Positions 38,396-47,870 of a stretch of DNA of 64,000 nt are shown in pieces. Numbering within the stretch: position 1 is the first letter of the stretch; every line of letters starts with the position of its first letter. The DNA is from Pseudomonas alkylphenolica (GTDB lineage: Bacteria > Pseudomonadota > Gammaproteobacteria > Pseudomonadales > Pseudomonadaceae). The notes under the pieces are model-generated. The model ran no database searches. It was given only the letters and a program-made list of their open reading frames with translations, and had not been told where the DNA came from. The position numbers and the translations under genes are program-made. The stretch is from the NCBI RefSeq assembly GCF_016009175.1, contig NZ_JADUCM010000003.1, forward strand, positions 62,001-126,000, given 5' to 3'.

Positions 38396-39979
38396 TCAGG
38401 CGATCGGTGCTGCCGACCACTCACCGTTGACCAGGCGCTTGAGACCCAGCGGATTGCTGTTGCGCAGCGCCTCGGGCAGCAAGGCTTCAGGGTAGTTCTG
38501 GTAGCACACCGGACGCAGGAAGCGATCGATCGCCAAGGTGCCCACCGACGTGCCTCGGGCATCGGAGGTGGCCGGGTAAGGGCCGCCATGCACCATGGCA
38601 TCACACACCTCGACACCGGTCGGGTAACCGTTGACCAGGATGCGCCCGACCTTCTGCTCCAGCAGCGGCACCAGCCACTGATAAGCCTGGAGGTCGCCCG
38701 GCTCGCCGATCAGGGTGGCGGTCAACTGGCCACGCAAGCCCTGCAGGGCTGCCTTGAGCTCGGCGTCATCGCGTGCTTCGACGATGATGGTGGCAGGGCC
38801 GAAGACCTCTTCCTGCAGCAGTTCGTCGCCGTTCAGCAGTAGCGCAACGTCGGCCTTGAACAGTTGTGGGCGGGCCTGGTTGCCTTCTTGCGGTTGACCC
38901 GCCAGGTGGCTGATCCCGTTGTGCCCGTGCAGGTGCTCAAGGCCTTTGCTGTAGCTGCGCAGCCCGCCGGCATTGAGCATGGTTTGCGGCGCCTGGGCAG
39001 CCATCTGTTCTTGCAGGTGGGTCTGGAATGCGCTGAAGGCTGGCGAGCTGATACCGAGCACCAGGCCTGGGTTGGTGCAGAACTGTCCACAGCCCATGAC
39101 CACCGATGCGGCCAGCTCGCGAGCGACGGTTTCGCCTCGCTGTGCCAGGGCACCCGGCAGCAGGATCACCGGGTTGATGCTTGACATTTCTGCGAACACC
39201 GGAATCGGCTGTGGGCGCTCGGCGGCCATCTTGCACAGGGCATTGCCGCCACTGAGCGAGCCGGTGAAGCCGACGGCCTGGATTGCCGGGTGCTTGACCA
39301 GGTACTCACCTACGCCAGCACCGAAAATCATGTTGAACACACCCTTGGGCATGCGGGTGCGCTCGGCGGCACGGATTATCGCGCAGCCCACCAGGTCGGC
39401 TGTGGCCATGTGTCCGCTATGGGCCTTGAACACTACCGGGCAGCCGGCTGCCAGCGCTGCAGCGGTATCGCCACCTGCCGTGGAAAAAGCCAGGGGGAAG
39501 TTGCTGGCGCCGAACACCGCCACCGGGCCGACGCCAATGCGCATCTGGCGCAGGTCAACACGAGGCAGGGGCGTGCGCTCGGGCAGGGCGAGGTCGATAC
39601 GTGCGCCGAGGAAGTCGCCACGCTGCAAGACCTGGGCGAACAGGCGCATCTGGCCGCTGGTGCGACCGCGTTCGCCCTGGATACGGGCAGCGGGCAGGGC
39701 GGTTTCCTGGCAGACGATGGCAACAAAATCATCGCCCAGCGCATCCAGTTCGTCAGCGATGGCCAGCAGAAATTCGCCGCGACGCTGCGGGCTCAGTTGC
39801 CGGTACTCGACAAAGGCGGCTTCAGCGGCACGGGCAGCGCTGTCGACTTCGTGCTCGGTGGCTTGAATGAAGGTGAAGGGCAGTGCCTGACCCGTGCTGG
39901 CGTCGAGGCTTTTCAATGGCTGTGTACCGGCCGCGCTACGCGTACCGGCAATGAAGTTATGACCAAGAACGGTGGGCAT
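38396..39979 (-). CDS. 2,5-dioxovalerate (alpha-ketoglutarate semialdehyde) dehydrogenase
   Basis: This enzyme oxidises 2,5-dioxovalerate to 2-oxoglutarate, the last step of hexarate breakdown. The 527-residue length and the opening MPTVLGHNFIAGTRSA match the KGSADH class. The aldehyde dehydrogenase core shows GFTGSLSGGNAL, FAEMSSINPVILLPGAL (general-base region) and GQFCTNPGLVLG with the catalytic Cys. The frame is open to 40048, but CGGAGAG and the conserved start select 39979. It is the last gene of the galactarate cluster, separated from garD by a hairpin. Confidence 0.9.
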   Translation of the reverse strand: MPTVLGHNFIAGTRSAAGTQPLKSLDASTGQALPFTFIQATEHEVDSAARAAEAAFVEYRQLSPQRRGEFLLAIADELDALGDDFVAIVCQETALPAARIQGERGRTSGQMRLFAQVLQRGDFLGARIDLALPERTPLPRVDLRQMRIGVGPVAVFGASNFPLAFSTAGGDTAAALAAGCPVVFKAHSGHMATADLVGCAIIRAAERTRMPKGVFNMIFGAGVGEYLVKHPAIQAVGFTGSLSGGNALCKMAAERPQPIPVFAEMSSINPVILLPGALAQRGETVARELAASVVMGCGQFCTNPGLVLGISSPAFSAFQTHLQEQMAAQAPQTMLNAGGLRSYSKGLEHLHGHNGISHLAGQPQEGNQARPQLFKADVALLLNGDELLQEEVFGPATIIVEARDDAELKAALQGLRGQLTATLIGEPGDLQAYQWLVPLLEQKVGRILVNGYPTGVEVCDAMVHGGPYPATSDARGTSVGTLAIDRFLRPVCYQNYPEALLPEALRNSNPLGLKRLVNGEWSAAPIA

Positions 39980-40054
39980 GAGGCTCTCCGGGTTCTGTGA
40001 GTGAAGCTGGATGACGGACATCGTATGACTTGGCTCAGGCCTGTACACGCTCCT

Positions 40055-40076
40055 CCCAGCGCCCTGGGGCGCTGGG
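40055..40076 (-). terminator. Intercistronic stem-loop between garD and dioxovalerate dehydrogenase
   Basis: A perfect 10-bp stem (CCCAGCGCCC / GGGCGCTGGG) with a 2-base loop lies 9 bases after the garD stop. There is no T run; it may set mRNA ends or stability. Confidence 0.5.
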
Positions 40077-40085
40077 GGACTGGCC

Positions 40086-41639
40086 TCAGGTAATGGGCGC
40101 CGGGTTGAACAGGGTGATGTCGTTGTGCAGTTTGTAACGTTCGGCCCAGGTCTGTTTGCGGCCGCTGGCTACGTCCAGGTAGTAGTGGAACAGCTCCCAG
40201 CCCAGTTCTTCGATGCTGGCGCGGCCAGTGGCAATGCGCCCGGCATCGATGTCGATCAGGTCGGGCCAGCGCTCTGCCAGCTCGGTACGGGTCGAGACCT
40301 TGACCACCGGTGCCATGGCCAGTCCGTACGGCGTGCCGCGACCGGTAGTGAACACGTGCAGGTTCATCCCGGCGGCCAGTTGCAAGGTGCCGCAGACAAA
40401 GTCGCTGGCCGGGGTGGCGCAGAACACCAGGCCCTTGCTGGCCACGCGTTCGCCCGGGCCGAGCACGCCATTGATGGCGCTGCTGCCGGACTTGACGATC
40501 GAGCCCAGCGACTTTTCAACGATGTTGGACAGGCCGCCTTTCTTGTTGCCCGGTGTGGTGTTGGCGCTGCGGTCGGCTTCGCCGCGCTGCAGGTACTGGT
40601 CGTACCAATCCATTTCGCGAACCAGGGCGGCGGCGACTTCCGGGGTTTCGGCGCGGGAGGTGAGCATGTAGATGGCGTCACGTACTTCGGTGACTTCCGA
40701 GAACATTACCGTCGCCCCGGCGCGAATCAGCAAGTCGGAGGCATAGCCCAGTGCCGGGTTGGCGGTGATCCCGGAAAATGCATCGCTGCCCCCGCACTGC
40801 ATGCCAAGGATCAGCTCAGCGGCCGGGACGGTTTCGCGACGGCGCTGGTCGAGCTTCTTCAGGCGGGTTTCGGCCAGTTCCATGATCTGCTCGACCATCT
40901 CGGCAAAGCCGTGGCTGGCGTCCTGCAGGCGGTACAACCAGGGCTCGCTGAGGTCGACCGAGGTGTCGTTCTCGTGCATCACCTGGCCGGCCTGCAGCTT
41001 CTCGCAACCGAGGCTGATGACCAGCGCTTCGCCGCCCAGATTGGGGTTGCGCGCGAGGTTGCGCACGGTGCGGATCGGAATGTAGGCGTCGCGGGCATTG
41101 ATCGCCACGCCACAGCCATAGCTGTGGGTCAGGGCCACCACGTCATCGACATGCGGGTACTTGGGCAGCAGCTCGTCGCGAATGCGTTTGACGGCATGGT
41201 CGAGTACGCCGGTTACGCATTGCACGGTGGTGGTGATGCCGAGAATGTTGCGCGTACCGACCGTGCCGTCGGCATTGCGGTAGCCCTCAAAGGTGTAGCC
41301 TTCCAGCGGCGGCAGGGGCGCGGGGACGGCGTCGGCCATCGGCAGGCTGTCCAGCGGCGGTGCCGAGGGCATGGCCAGCTGGGTTTCCTTGACCCAGCTG
41401 CCTTGTGCCAGGTCTTGCAGGGCGTAGCCGATCACCTGGCCGTAGCGCACCACTTTATCGCCCTTGGCGATGTTCACCAGAGCGACCTTGTGGCTCTGGG
41501 GGATGCCTTCGGTCACCGTCAGGCCGTCGGCAAAGCGGCTGCCTTGCGCGACTCCCTGATCATTCACCACGACAACAACGTTGTCCTGTTCGTGCAGGCG
41601 CACGTAGCGGGGTGAATCGGCGTGTTCGATCATGTGCAT
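40086..41639 (-). CDS. garD: Galactarate dehydratase
   Basis: GarD dehydrates galactarate (mucate) to 5-dehydro-4-deoxy-D-glucarate. The 517-residue protein matches the UxaA/GarD family: an N-terminal SAF-like domain ([50 protein letters not shown]) and a large C-terminal domain with [63 protein letters not shown] and [33 protein letters not shown] precedes the ATG. It follows the transporter gene, with a hairpin between them. Confidence 0.92.
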   Translation of the reverse strand: MHMIEHADSPRYVRLHEQDNVVVVVNDQGVAQGSRFADGLTVTEGIPQSHKVALVNIAKGDKVVRYGQVIGYALQDLAQGSWVKETQLAMPSAPPLDSLPMADAVPAPLPPLEGYTFEGYRNADGTVGTRNILGITTTVQCVTGVLDHAVKRIRDELLPKYPHVDDVVALTHSYGCGVAINARDAYIPIRTVRNLARNPNLGGEALVISLGCEKLQAGQVMHENDTSVDLSEPWLYRLQDASHGFAEMVEQIMELAETRLKKLDQRRRETVPAAELILGMQCGGSDAFSGITANPALGYASDLLIRAGATVMFSEVTEVRDAIYMLTSRAETPEVAAALVREMDWYDQYLQRGEADRSANTTPGNKKGGLSNIVEKSLGSIVKSGSSAINGVLGPGERVASKGLVFCATPASDFVCGTLQLAAGMNLHVFTTGRGTPYGLAMAPVVKVSTRTELAERWPDLIDIDAGRIATGRASIEELGWELFHYYLDVASGRKQTWAERYKLHNDITLFNPAPIT

Positions 41640-41677
41640 GGGGTGGCCCTTCTTGTGCTTTGTTCAGGCTGATCAGC

Positions 41678-41703
41678 ACGCCTGCGGCCGAAGCCGCAGG
41701 CGT
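41678..41703. terminator. Intercistronic stem-loop between the gudP-type gene and garD
   Basis: ACGCCTGCGGC pairs perfectly with GCCGCAGGCGT around CGAA. It lies in the gap between the garD start and the transporter stop; T residues follow only on the plus strand. Confidence 0.5.
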
Positions 41704-41708
41704 TTTAC

Positions 41709-43085
41709 TCAACGGCGGGATTCGGCGAGTGCGGCAGCGCCAGGCTGTGCGTGCTCATTGCCGTTCTTGTTGGCACCTTCGCGCAATTCGATGCGCTTGA
41801 TCGGACCGACGATCACCAGGTAGCTGAACACCGCGACCAGGGCGTTGGCGCCGACATACACCAGTGCCCATTTGAACGAGCCGGTGGCGCTGATGATGTA
41901 GCCGATGATAATCGGCGTGGTGATCGAGGCGATGTTACCGAAGGTGTTGAACATGCCCCCGGACAGGCCGGCGATCTGCTTCGGCGACGTGTCGGAAACC
42001 ACTGCCCAGCCCAGCGCACCAAGGCCTTTGCCAAAGAAGGCCAGGGCCATGATGCCCACCACCATCCATTCGGCATCGACGTAATTGCAGATGATCATCG
42101 AGGTCGACAGCAGCAGGCCGATGACGATCGGCGCCTTGCGGGCAAAGGTCAGCGAGTTGCCGCGACGCAGCAGGTGGTCAGAGATGATCCCGCCGAGGAC
42201 GCCACCGACAAAGCCGCAGATCGCCGGCAGCGAGGCGATGAAGCCAGCCTTGAGGATCGACATGCCGCGCTCCTGCACCAGGTACACCGGGAACCAGGTC
42301 AGGAAGAAGTAGGTGATGGCGTTGATGCAGTACTGGCCCAGGTAGATACCGAGCATCATGCGGCTGCTGAGCAGCTGCTTGATGTAGCCCCATTTCGGAC
42401 CGCTGCTGCCGGCCTGGCGTGGTTTGTCCATGTCCACCAGACCGCCGTTCTGCTCGATGTGCTCAAGCTCGGCGGCACTGATCATCGGGTGCTCTTTGGG
42501 GTTGTAGATCAACTTCAGCCAGGCGATGGAGAACAGGATGCCCAGCACGCCCATGACGATGAACACATGCTCCCAGCCCCAGGCGTGGACAATCCAGCCC
42601 ATCAAGGGCGCGAACAGTACCGTGGCGAAGTATTGCGCGGAATTGAAAATGGCCGATGCGGTGCCGCGTTCGGCGGTGGGAAACCACGCCGCAACAATGC
42701 GTGCGTTACCCGGGAAAGACGGGGCTTCGGCGAAGCCGACCAGAAAGCGCAGCATGAACAGCGCAATGATTGCATTGGCCACCGGCAGGTAGCCGACAAA
42801 GCCTTGCAGCACGGTGAAGGCCGACCAGGTGAAGATGCTCAGTGCGTAGATTTTTTTCGAGCCGAAGCGGTCGAGCAGCCAGCCACCGGGGATCTGTCCC
42901 AGGACATAGGCCCAGCCGAAAGCGGAGAAAATATAGCCAAGGGTAATGGCATCGATGCCCAGGTCCTTCTGCAAGCTCGAGCCTGCGATGGAGATGGTCG
43001 CGCGGTCGGCGTAATTGATCGTGGTCACGACGAACAGCATGAACAGGATCAGGTAGCGTACATGCGTCTTTTTGGTCGCTTGCAT
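41709..43085 (-). CDS. gudP: MFS hexarate transporter (GudP-like)
   Basis: The 458-residue protein belongs to the anion:cation symporter MFS group that includes GudP/GarP. It opens with THVRYLILFMLFVVTTINYADRATISIAGSSLQKDLGIDAITLGYIFSAFGWAYVLGQIPGGWLLDRFGSKK, and includes GFAEAPSFPGNARIVAAWFPTAERGTASAIFNSAQYFATVLFAPLMGW, the family signature. About twelve membrane segments are visible. It should import galactarate (and perhaps glucarate) with protons. GGGAG lies upstream of the ATG. It sits between kdgD and garD in a clear catabolic operon. Confidence 0.88.
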   Translation of the reverse strand: MQATKKTHVRYLILFMLFVVTTINYADRATISIAGSSLQKDLGIDAITLGYIFSAFGWAYVLGQIPGGWLLDRFGSKKIYALSIFTWSAFTVLQGFVGYLPVANAIIALFMLRFLVGFAEAPSFPGNARIVAAWFPTAERGTASAIFNSAQYFATVLFAPLMGWIVHAWGWEHVFIVMGVLGILFSIAWLKLIYNPKEHPMISAAELEHIEQNGGLVDMDKPRQAGSSGPKWGYIKQLLSSRMMLGIYLGQYCINAITYFFLTWFPVYLVQERGMSILKAGFIASLPAICGFVGGVLGGIISDHLLRRGNSLTFARKAPIVIGLLLSTSMIICNYVDAEWMVVGIMALAFFGKGLGALGWAVVSDTSPKQIAGLSGGMFNTFGNIASITTPIIIGYIISATGSFKWALVYVGANALVAVFSYLVIVGPIKRIELREGANKNGNEHAQPGAAALAESRR

Positions 43086-43191
43086 GCAGGTGTACTCCCA
43101 CTAATTATTTTTGTGCGGGGTTCTGTTTTTGGGGAGCCGAAGGGGCAGGTTTCGGCTCCGGCGACTTGTGGTCGCGTGGGTGCGTCAGGCG

Positions 43192-44103
43192 TTATTGCGC
43201 ACCCTGCTTGTCCATCAGTGCCGCGAGCATTTCGTACTCGTCCGGCGTCAGGTCGGTCAGCGGCGTGCGCACCGGGCCTGCGTCGTAACCGGCGATCTTC
43301 GCCCCTGCCTTGACGATGCTGACGGCATAACCGGCCTTGCGGTTACGGATGTCCAGGTACGGCAGGAAGAAGTCGTCGATGATCTTGGCGACGGTGGCGT
43401 GATCGTCGCGGGCGATGGCGTGGTAGAAGTCCATCGCGGTTTTCGGGATGAAGTTGAACACCGCCGACGAGTACACCGGCACGCCCAGGGCCTTGTACGC
43501 CGCGGCATAGACTTCTGCAGTCGGCAGGCCACCCAGGTATGAGAAGCGTTCACCCAGGCGGCGACGGATCGACACCATCAGCTCGATATCACCCAGGCCA
43601 TCCTTGTAGCCGATCAGGTTCGGGCAGCGCTCGGCCAGTTGTTCCAGCTGCACGGCATTGAGTCGGCAGACGTTGCGATTGTAAACCACCACACCGATAT
43701 CCACCGACTTGCACACCGCTTCAACGTGAGCGGCGACGCCGTCCTGGCTGGCTTCGGTCAGGTAATGCGGCAGCAGCAGCAGGCCTTTGGCGCCCAGACG
43801 CTGGGCTTCCTGAGCATATTCGATGGCCTGGCGGGTCGAGCCGCCAACGCCGGCGAGGATCGGTACGCTGGTGGCGCAGGTGTCGACGGCGGTCTTGATG
43901 ATTTCCGAGTATTCACTGGCAGCCAGGGAGAAAAACTCACCCGTGCCGCCGGCGGCGAACAGGGCGCTGGCGCCGTACGGGGCCAGCCATTCCAGGCGCT
44001 TGATGTAACCGGCGCGATTGAAGTCGCCCTGGGCATTGAAGTCGGTAACCGGGAAGGACAACAGGCCGTGGGAGAGGATGGATTTCAGTTCTTGTGGATT
44101 CAT
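43192..44103 (-). CDS. kdgD: 5-dehydro-4-deoxyglucarate dehydratase
   Basis: KdgD dehydrates and decarboxylates 5-dehydro-4-deoxy-D-glucarate to 2,5-dioxovalerate. The 303-residue product is a class I aldolase-type (DHDPS-like) barrel: [14 protein letters not shown] near 52-65 binds the carboxylate, Y141 is the acid/base tyrosine, and K167 in [10 protein letters not shown] is the Schiff-base lysine. The start at 44103 ([22 protein letters not shown]) gives the usual length. It is the first gene of the galactarate operon; a candidate FadR-type operator lies 63 bases upstream. Confidence 0.93.
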   Translation of the reverse strand: MNPQELKSILSHGLLSFPVTDFNAQGDFNRAGYIKRLEWLAPYGASALFAAGGTGEFFSLAASEYSEIIKTAVDTCATSVPILAGVGGSTRQAIEYAQEAQRLGAKGLLLLPHYLTEASQDGVAAHVEAVCKSVDIGVVVYNRNVCRLNAVQLEQLAERCPNLIGYKDGLGDIELMVSIRRRLGERFSYLGGLPTAEVYAAAYKALGVPVYSSAVFNFIPKTAMDFYHAIARDDHATVAKIIDDFFLPYLDIRNRKAGYAVSIVKAGAKIAGYDAGPVRTPLTDLTPDEYEMLAALMDKQGAQ

Positions 44104-44165
44104 TGTTGTAGAACACCCTGTAAGACACATTGGAAGACGCAGCGGTACTCGAGTAGAGATACGTT

Positions 44166-44175
44166 ATCGTACAAC
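44166..44175 (-). promoter_or_regulatory. Candidate operator upstream of kdgD
   Basis: The plus strand reads ATCGTACAAC, identical to the site at 31159-31168 in the promoter of the FadR-type gene. It lies in an AT-richer region 63-72 bases upstream of the kdgD start. Confidence 0.6.
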
Positions 44176-44227
44176 TTAAAATGTGACTAGCCCCACTGGT
44201 CCTCTTTTTTGGTTGATGCACGTCGTT

Positions 44228-44296
44228 CTTCGCGGGCAAGCCTCGCTCCTATAGGGACGGTGATGTGATCCCGTAGGAGCCAGGCTTGCCGGCGAA
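44228..44296. repeat. Inverted repeat (REP-like pair)
   Basis: TTCGCGGGCAAGCCTCGCTC (44228 onward) is inverted by GAGCCAGGCTTGCCGGCGAA (ending 44296). It is a divergent REP-type pair between the aldehyde dehydrogenase stop and the kdgD promoter. Confidence 0.7.
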
Positions 44297-44302
44297 CCAG
44301 GC

Positions 44303-44329
44303 GCCGCGGTGTGCCTGCTACACCGCGGC
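44303..44329 (-). terminator. Stem-loop after the aldehyde dehydrogenase gene
   Basis: A perfect 10-bp stem (GCCGCGGTGT / ACACCGCGGC) with a 7-base loop lies 23 bases beyond the stop at 44352. It separates this operon from the galactarate operon. Confidence 0.6.
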
Positions 44330-44351
44330 CATAGCGATTTAGGTCTGGGTC

Positions 44352-45782
44352 TTAACCAAGGCAGCGCGTTACGTGTTTCACCGACTGGTACGACGACAAT
44401 CCCCAAGGCCCGAGCTCGCGGCCGATGCCGCTGCCTTTGGTGCCGCCCCATGAGGTTTCGACGAACACCGCCTGGATCGAGTTGATCCACACATGGCCGA
44501 CTTCCAGGGCATCGGCGACGCGCTCGGCACGGACCAGGTCGCTGGAGCAGACGGTGGCCACCAGGCCAAAACGGCTGTCGTTGGCCAGCGCAATTGCTTC
44601 TTCCTCGGTGCTGAAGCGACGGCTGCACAGTACCGGGCCAAAAATCTCCTCGGTCCACAGGCGGCTATCGGTCGGCACGTCGGTGTACAGCGTCGGGCTG
44701 ACGAACCAGCCTTCACGGTCCACAACCTGGCCGCCGGTGAGGCAATGCAGGCCTTCTTCGCGGGCGACGTCGAAGTAACTGGCAACCTTGTGCCACTGCG
44801 CCTGGCTGGTCAGCGGGCCCATGTCGACTTCTTCGGTCAGCGGGTTACCCACGCGGAATTTTTCCAGTGCCGCTTGCAAGCGTGGCAACAGGGCATCGGC
44901 GATGCCGTCCTGGACCAGCAGGCGCGAGGTCGCCGAACACATCTGCCCGGCGTTCCAGGTGATGCCGGCGACGATCCACTCCACGGCCTGGTCCGGGTCG
45001 CAGTCATCGAACACCAGGATCGCCGACTTGCCACCCAGTTCCAGGGTGACCGGGCGGCAGTGATCGGCAGCACTGCGCATGACCTGGCTGCCAACGCCAT
45101 TGCTGCCGGTAAAGGACAGTTTGTCCAGGCCGTTATGGCTGCTCAGCGCTGCCCCGGTTTCGGCTTTGCCGTTGACGATGTTGAGCACGCCGGCAGGCAA
45201 GCCCAGGGCGTCGGCGATCTGGCCGTAGGCCTGCTCGATCAGCGGCGTGACCTCGGACGGCTTGAGTACCACGGTGCAACCTGCGGCCAGCGCCGGTGCG
45301 AGTTTCCAGGCACTGGTCACCAGCGGGAAGTTCCACGGCACGATCAGGCCGACCACGCCGACCGGCTCAAGGCGAGTGCGGGCGCTGAAGCCTGGCGCGG
45401 CCAGTGCCACATCGCGGTTTTTCTGTGGCAGCTGCTCGGCAAGATCGGCGTAGTAGTTGAAGGTGGCGATGGCATCATCCAGGTCGATCTCAACCTCGTG
45501 ACGCGGCTTGCCGTTGTTCTGCATCTGCAGCGCGATCAGCGCTTCGCGGCGTTGCCCCAGTTGCGTGGCAAAGCCCCGCAGGCAGGTGGCACGCTCGCCC
45601 GGGCTGGTAAGCTTCCAGGTTGGCAGCGCCTGGCGGGCAGCAGCCACGGCCTGGTCGACCTGAGCGGTACTGGCCGAGATCAGCTCGGCGAAGGGTTGGC
45701 CCAGCGACGGGTCGAAGACGGCAATGCAATCGCTGCCTTGGCCCTCGACCCAGCGGCCGTCAATGTAATGAGGAGTGGTCAT
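44352..45782 (-). CDS. NAD(P)-dependent aldehyde dehydrogenase, substrate unknown
   Basis: The 476-residue protein has all ALDH landmarks: the N-terminal MTTPHYIDGRWVEG, VPWNFPLVTSAWKLAPALAAGCTVVLKPSEVTP, FTGSNGVGSQV (cofactor), LELGGKSAILVFDDCD (general base Glu) and GQMCSATSRLLV (catalytic Cys). The Cys context GQMCSA resembles betaine- or aminoaldehyde dehydrogenases, but that is not decisive. GGAG precedes the ATG. It begins 13 bases after the NCS1 permease gene, so they share a transcript. It is not needed for the galactarate route, which has its own dehydrogenase. Confidence 0.88.
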   Translation of the reverse strand: MTTPHYIDGRWVEGQGSDCIAVFDPSLGQPFAELISASTAQVDQAVAAARQALPTWKLTSPGERATCLRGFATQLGQRREALIALQMQNNGKPRHEVEIDLDDAIATFNYYADLAEQLPQKNRDVALAAPGFSARTRLEPVGVVGLIVPWNFPLVTSAWKLAPALAAGCTVVLKPSEVTPLIEQAYGQIADALGLPAGVLNIVNGKAETGAALSSHNGLDKLSFTGSNGVGSQVMRSAADHCRPVTLELGGKSAILVFDDCDPDQAVEWIVAGITWNAGQMCSATSRLLVQDGIADALLPRLQAALEKFRVGNPLTEEVDMGPLTSQAQWHKVASYFDVAREEGLHCLTGGQVVDREGWFVSPTLYTDVPTDSRLWTEEIFGPVLCSRRFSTEEEAIALANDSRFGLVATVCSSDLVRAERVADALEVGHVWINSIQAVFVETSWGGTKGSGIGRELGPWGLSSYQSVKHVTRCLG

Positions 45783-45795
45783 GGCATAGCTCCGG

Positions 45796-47295
45796 TCAGG
45801 CCATCTCGGCAGTGCTCAGCGGTACGCTCGAGGCGCTTTTGCAGCGTACCCAGCGCGGACCGCGAGGGCCGTAGACACCAGCAGGTTCAGGGAAAAGGTT
45901 GAGCAGGGTCAGGTACAGCGCGCCAGCCAGGCCGAGGGTCACCGGCAGGCTCAGGTCGATGCCGCCGGCCAGGTCGCCCAGCGGGCCGACAAACTGCCCG
46001 GGCAGGTTGACGAAGCACAGGCCGACCACCGCGCTCGGGATCCAGGCACCCATGCCGCGCCAGTTCCAGCCGTGCTGGAACCAGTAGTGGCCGCCGCGTT
46101 CGCCACGGGTGAACACTTGCAGGTCATCGGCGTGGTAGAAGCCACGGCGGGTGATCAGGCCGAGAATCATGATCACCATCCACGGGCTGGTGCAGGTAAT
46201 GATCAGGACGGCGAAGGTGGACACGCTCTGCACCAGGTTGAAGGTGAAGCGGCCGATGAAGATGAAGGCGATGGCCGCGACACCGATCAGCACGGTCGCG
46301 CTGGCGCGGCTGAGCAGGCGCGGGAACACGCTGGACATGTCCAGGCCGGTGCCATACAGCGCGGTGGTGCCGGTGGACATGCCGCCGATGACGGCAATCA
46401 GGCACACCGGCAGGAAGAACCAGGTGGGCGAAATGGCCAGCAGGCCGCCGACATAGTTGTTCGCCTCGATGTACTGCGGTGCCTGGGTGGCCACCAGGGT
46501 GGCGGTGCACAGGCCGAACAGGAATGGAATCAGGGTACCGGCCTGGGCCGCAATGACCGCCAGCATGATCCGCGACTTGGGGGTTTGCCGCGGAATGTAG
46601 CGCGACCAGTCACCGAGAAAGGCACCGAACGACACCGGGTTGCTCATGGCCAGAATGGCGGCGCCCATGAAGGCGGCCCAGAAGCCCGGCTGACCGAGGT
46701 TGACGCTGCCGGCAAAGCGGGTGTCGAACGGGCCGGCAAAAGCGACGATGCCCAGCAGGAACAGCAGGCTCGAGGCCGAGACGGCGACCTTGTTGACCCA
46801 CAGCATGAAGCGAAAGCCGTAGATGCAGACGATCAGTACCAGGATGGCGAACAGACCGTAGGCCAGGCCCAGGGTCAGGTCGGTTTCGGGCAGGCCGACC
46901 AGGCGCTTGGCGCCGCCGACCAATGCATCACCGGAGCTCCACACCGACAGCGAGAAAAACGCCACGGCGGTCAGCAACGACAGGAACGAGCCGACGATGC
47001 GCCCGTGCACGCCAAAGTGCGCGCCGGACGATACGGCATTGTTGGTGCCGTTGAGGGCACCGAACAGGCCCATCGGGGCAAGGATCAAGGCGCCGACCGC
47101 GACGCCGAGAATGATCGACCACAGGCCCGCCTCGAAAGACAGCCCGAACAATACCGGGAAGCTGCCCAGTACAGCGGTGGCGAAAGTGTTGGCGCCGCCG
47201 AAAATCAGGCGGAACAGGTCGGTTGGGGTGGCGTGGCGTTGATCGTCAGGGATCTGTTCCACACCGTTGGTTTCGATACCACTCGATTGCGTCAT
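45796..47295 (-). CDS. NCS1-family permease
   Basis: The 499-residue protein has about twelve membrane segments and belongs to the purine-cytosine permease (NCS1) family: DLFRLIFGGANTFATAVLGSFPVLFGLSFEAGLWSIILGVAVGALILAPMGLFGALNGTNNAVSSGAHFGVHGRIVGS at the start, and DWSRYIPRQTPKSRIM mid-way, both typical. NCS1 proteins import nucleobases, hydantoins, allantoin, thiamin precursors and related compounds by proton or sodium symport. The extended C-terminal region (RGERGGHYWFQHGWNWRGMGAWIPS) is like that of the cytosine/allantoin branch. The substrate is not evident. It is cotranscribed with the aldehyde dehydrogenase. Confidence 0.88.
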   Translation of the reverse strand: MTQSSGIETNGVEQIPDDQRHATPTDLFRLIFGGANTFATAVLGSFPVLFGLSFEAGLWSIILGVAVGALILAPMGLFGALNGTNNAVSSGAHFGVHGRIVGSFLSLLTAVAFFSLSVWSSGDALVGGAKRLVGLPETDLTLGLAYGLFAILVLIVCIYGFRFMLWVNKVAVSASSLLFLLGIVAFAGPFDTRFAGSVNLGQPGFWAAFMGAAILAMSNPVSFGAFLGDWSRYIPRQTPKSRIMLAVIAAQAGTLIPFLFGLCTATLVATQAPQYIEANNYVGGLLAISPTWFFLPVCLIAVIGGMSTGTTALYGTGLDMSSVFPRLLSRASATVLIGVAAIAFIFIGRFTFNLVQSVSTFAVLIITCTSPWMVIMILGLITRRGFYHADDLQVFTRGERGGHYWFQHGWNWRGMGAWIPSAVVGLCFVNLPGQFVGPLGDLAGGIDLSLPVTLGLAGALYLTLLNLFPEPAGVYGPRGPRWVRCKSASSVPLSTAEMA

Positions 47296-47388
47296 CGTAG
47301 GGCTCCAAGCGCTGTTGTTGTCGGCCGTCGCTCAGGCGCGGACCATTTTTTGGGTGCGTTGGCAGTAGCGGCAATGCCGCTGAAAAGG

Positions 47389-47784
47389 TTAAGCGGGGCT
47401 GACGACTGACAGGTGCTCGTGGCAGGCCAGCCAGCGTTCGCCTTCGCGGCGGAAAACAATGGTTTCCCGCTCTTCGAGCTGGTGTTCTTCACCCGCCAGG
47501 CGAATGTGGGTGGCGACGTCGTGCATGAAGATCGCTACATCACCCTGCAGGCTGACCTGGGCGTTGCTTGAACGGCAGCCGAGCACGGCGAAGCCTTCGG
47601 CCTGCCATTGCTGCCAGACCTGCTCATAGGCGTGGCGCGAGAGCAGCGGCTCGGGGAGGGTATGGAAGAGGAAGCTGGCGTCTTCGCTGAAGCAGGCGAA
47701 GTAGCGCGCGGTGTCGTTGCTGGCAAACGCGTCGACGAGATCGGCGGCAGCTTGGCGCACCTGATTCTGGAGAATTGGGTCCAC
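47389..47784 (-). CDS. NTF2-like (SnoaL-type) small protein
   Basis: The 131-residue protein has the cone-shaped NTF2 fold pattern: a long helix (QVRQAAADLVDAFASNDTARYFACFSEDASFLFHTL), a short helix-turn (SRHAYEQVWQQWQAEGF), then four strands (NAQVSLQGDVAIFMHDVATHIRLAGEEHQLEERETIVFRREGERWLACHEHLSVV). Such proteins are isomerases, dehydratases, hydrolases or binding proteins. The start is a GTG preceded by GAGG. It lies 93 bases upstream of the NCS1 permease on the same strand and may be the first gene of that operon; divergent from metE. Confidence 0.8.
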   Translation of the reverse strand: MDPILQNQVRQAAADLVDAFASNDTARYFACFSEDASFLFHTLPEPLLSRHAYEQVWQQWQAEGFAVLGCRSSNAQVSLQGDVAIFMHDVATHIRLAGEEHQLEERETIVFRREGERWLACHEHLSVVSPA

Positions 47785-47870
47785 GAGGGGGCCTCACGGT
47801 TATTGTGATTATCGTGGCGCGATTCTGGTGAGGGCCAGCGGCGGGAAGAATCGCTGACTGCAAATAATCA

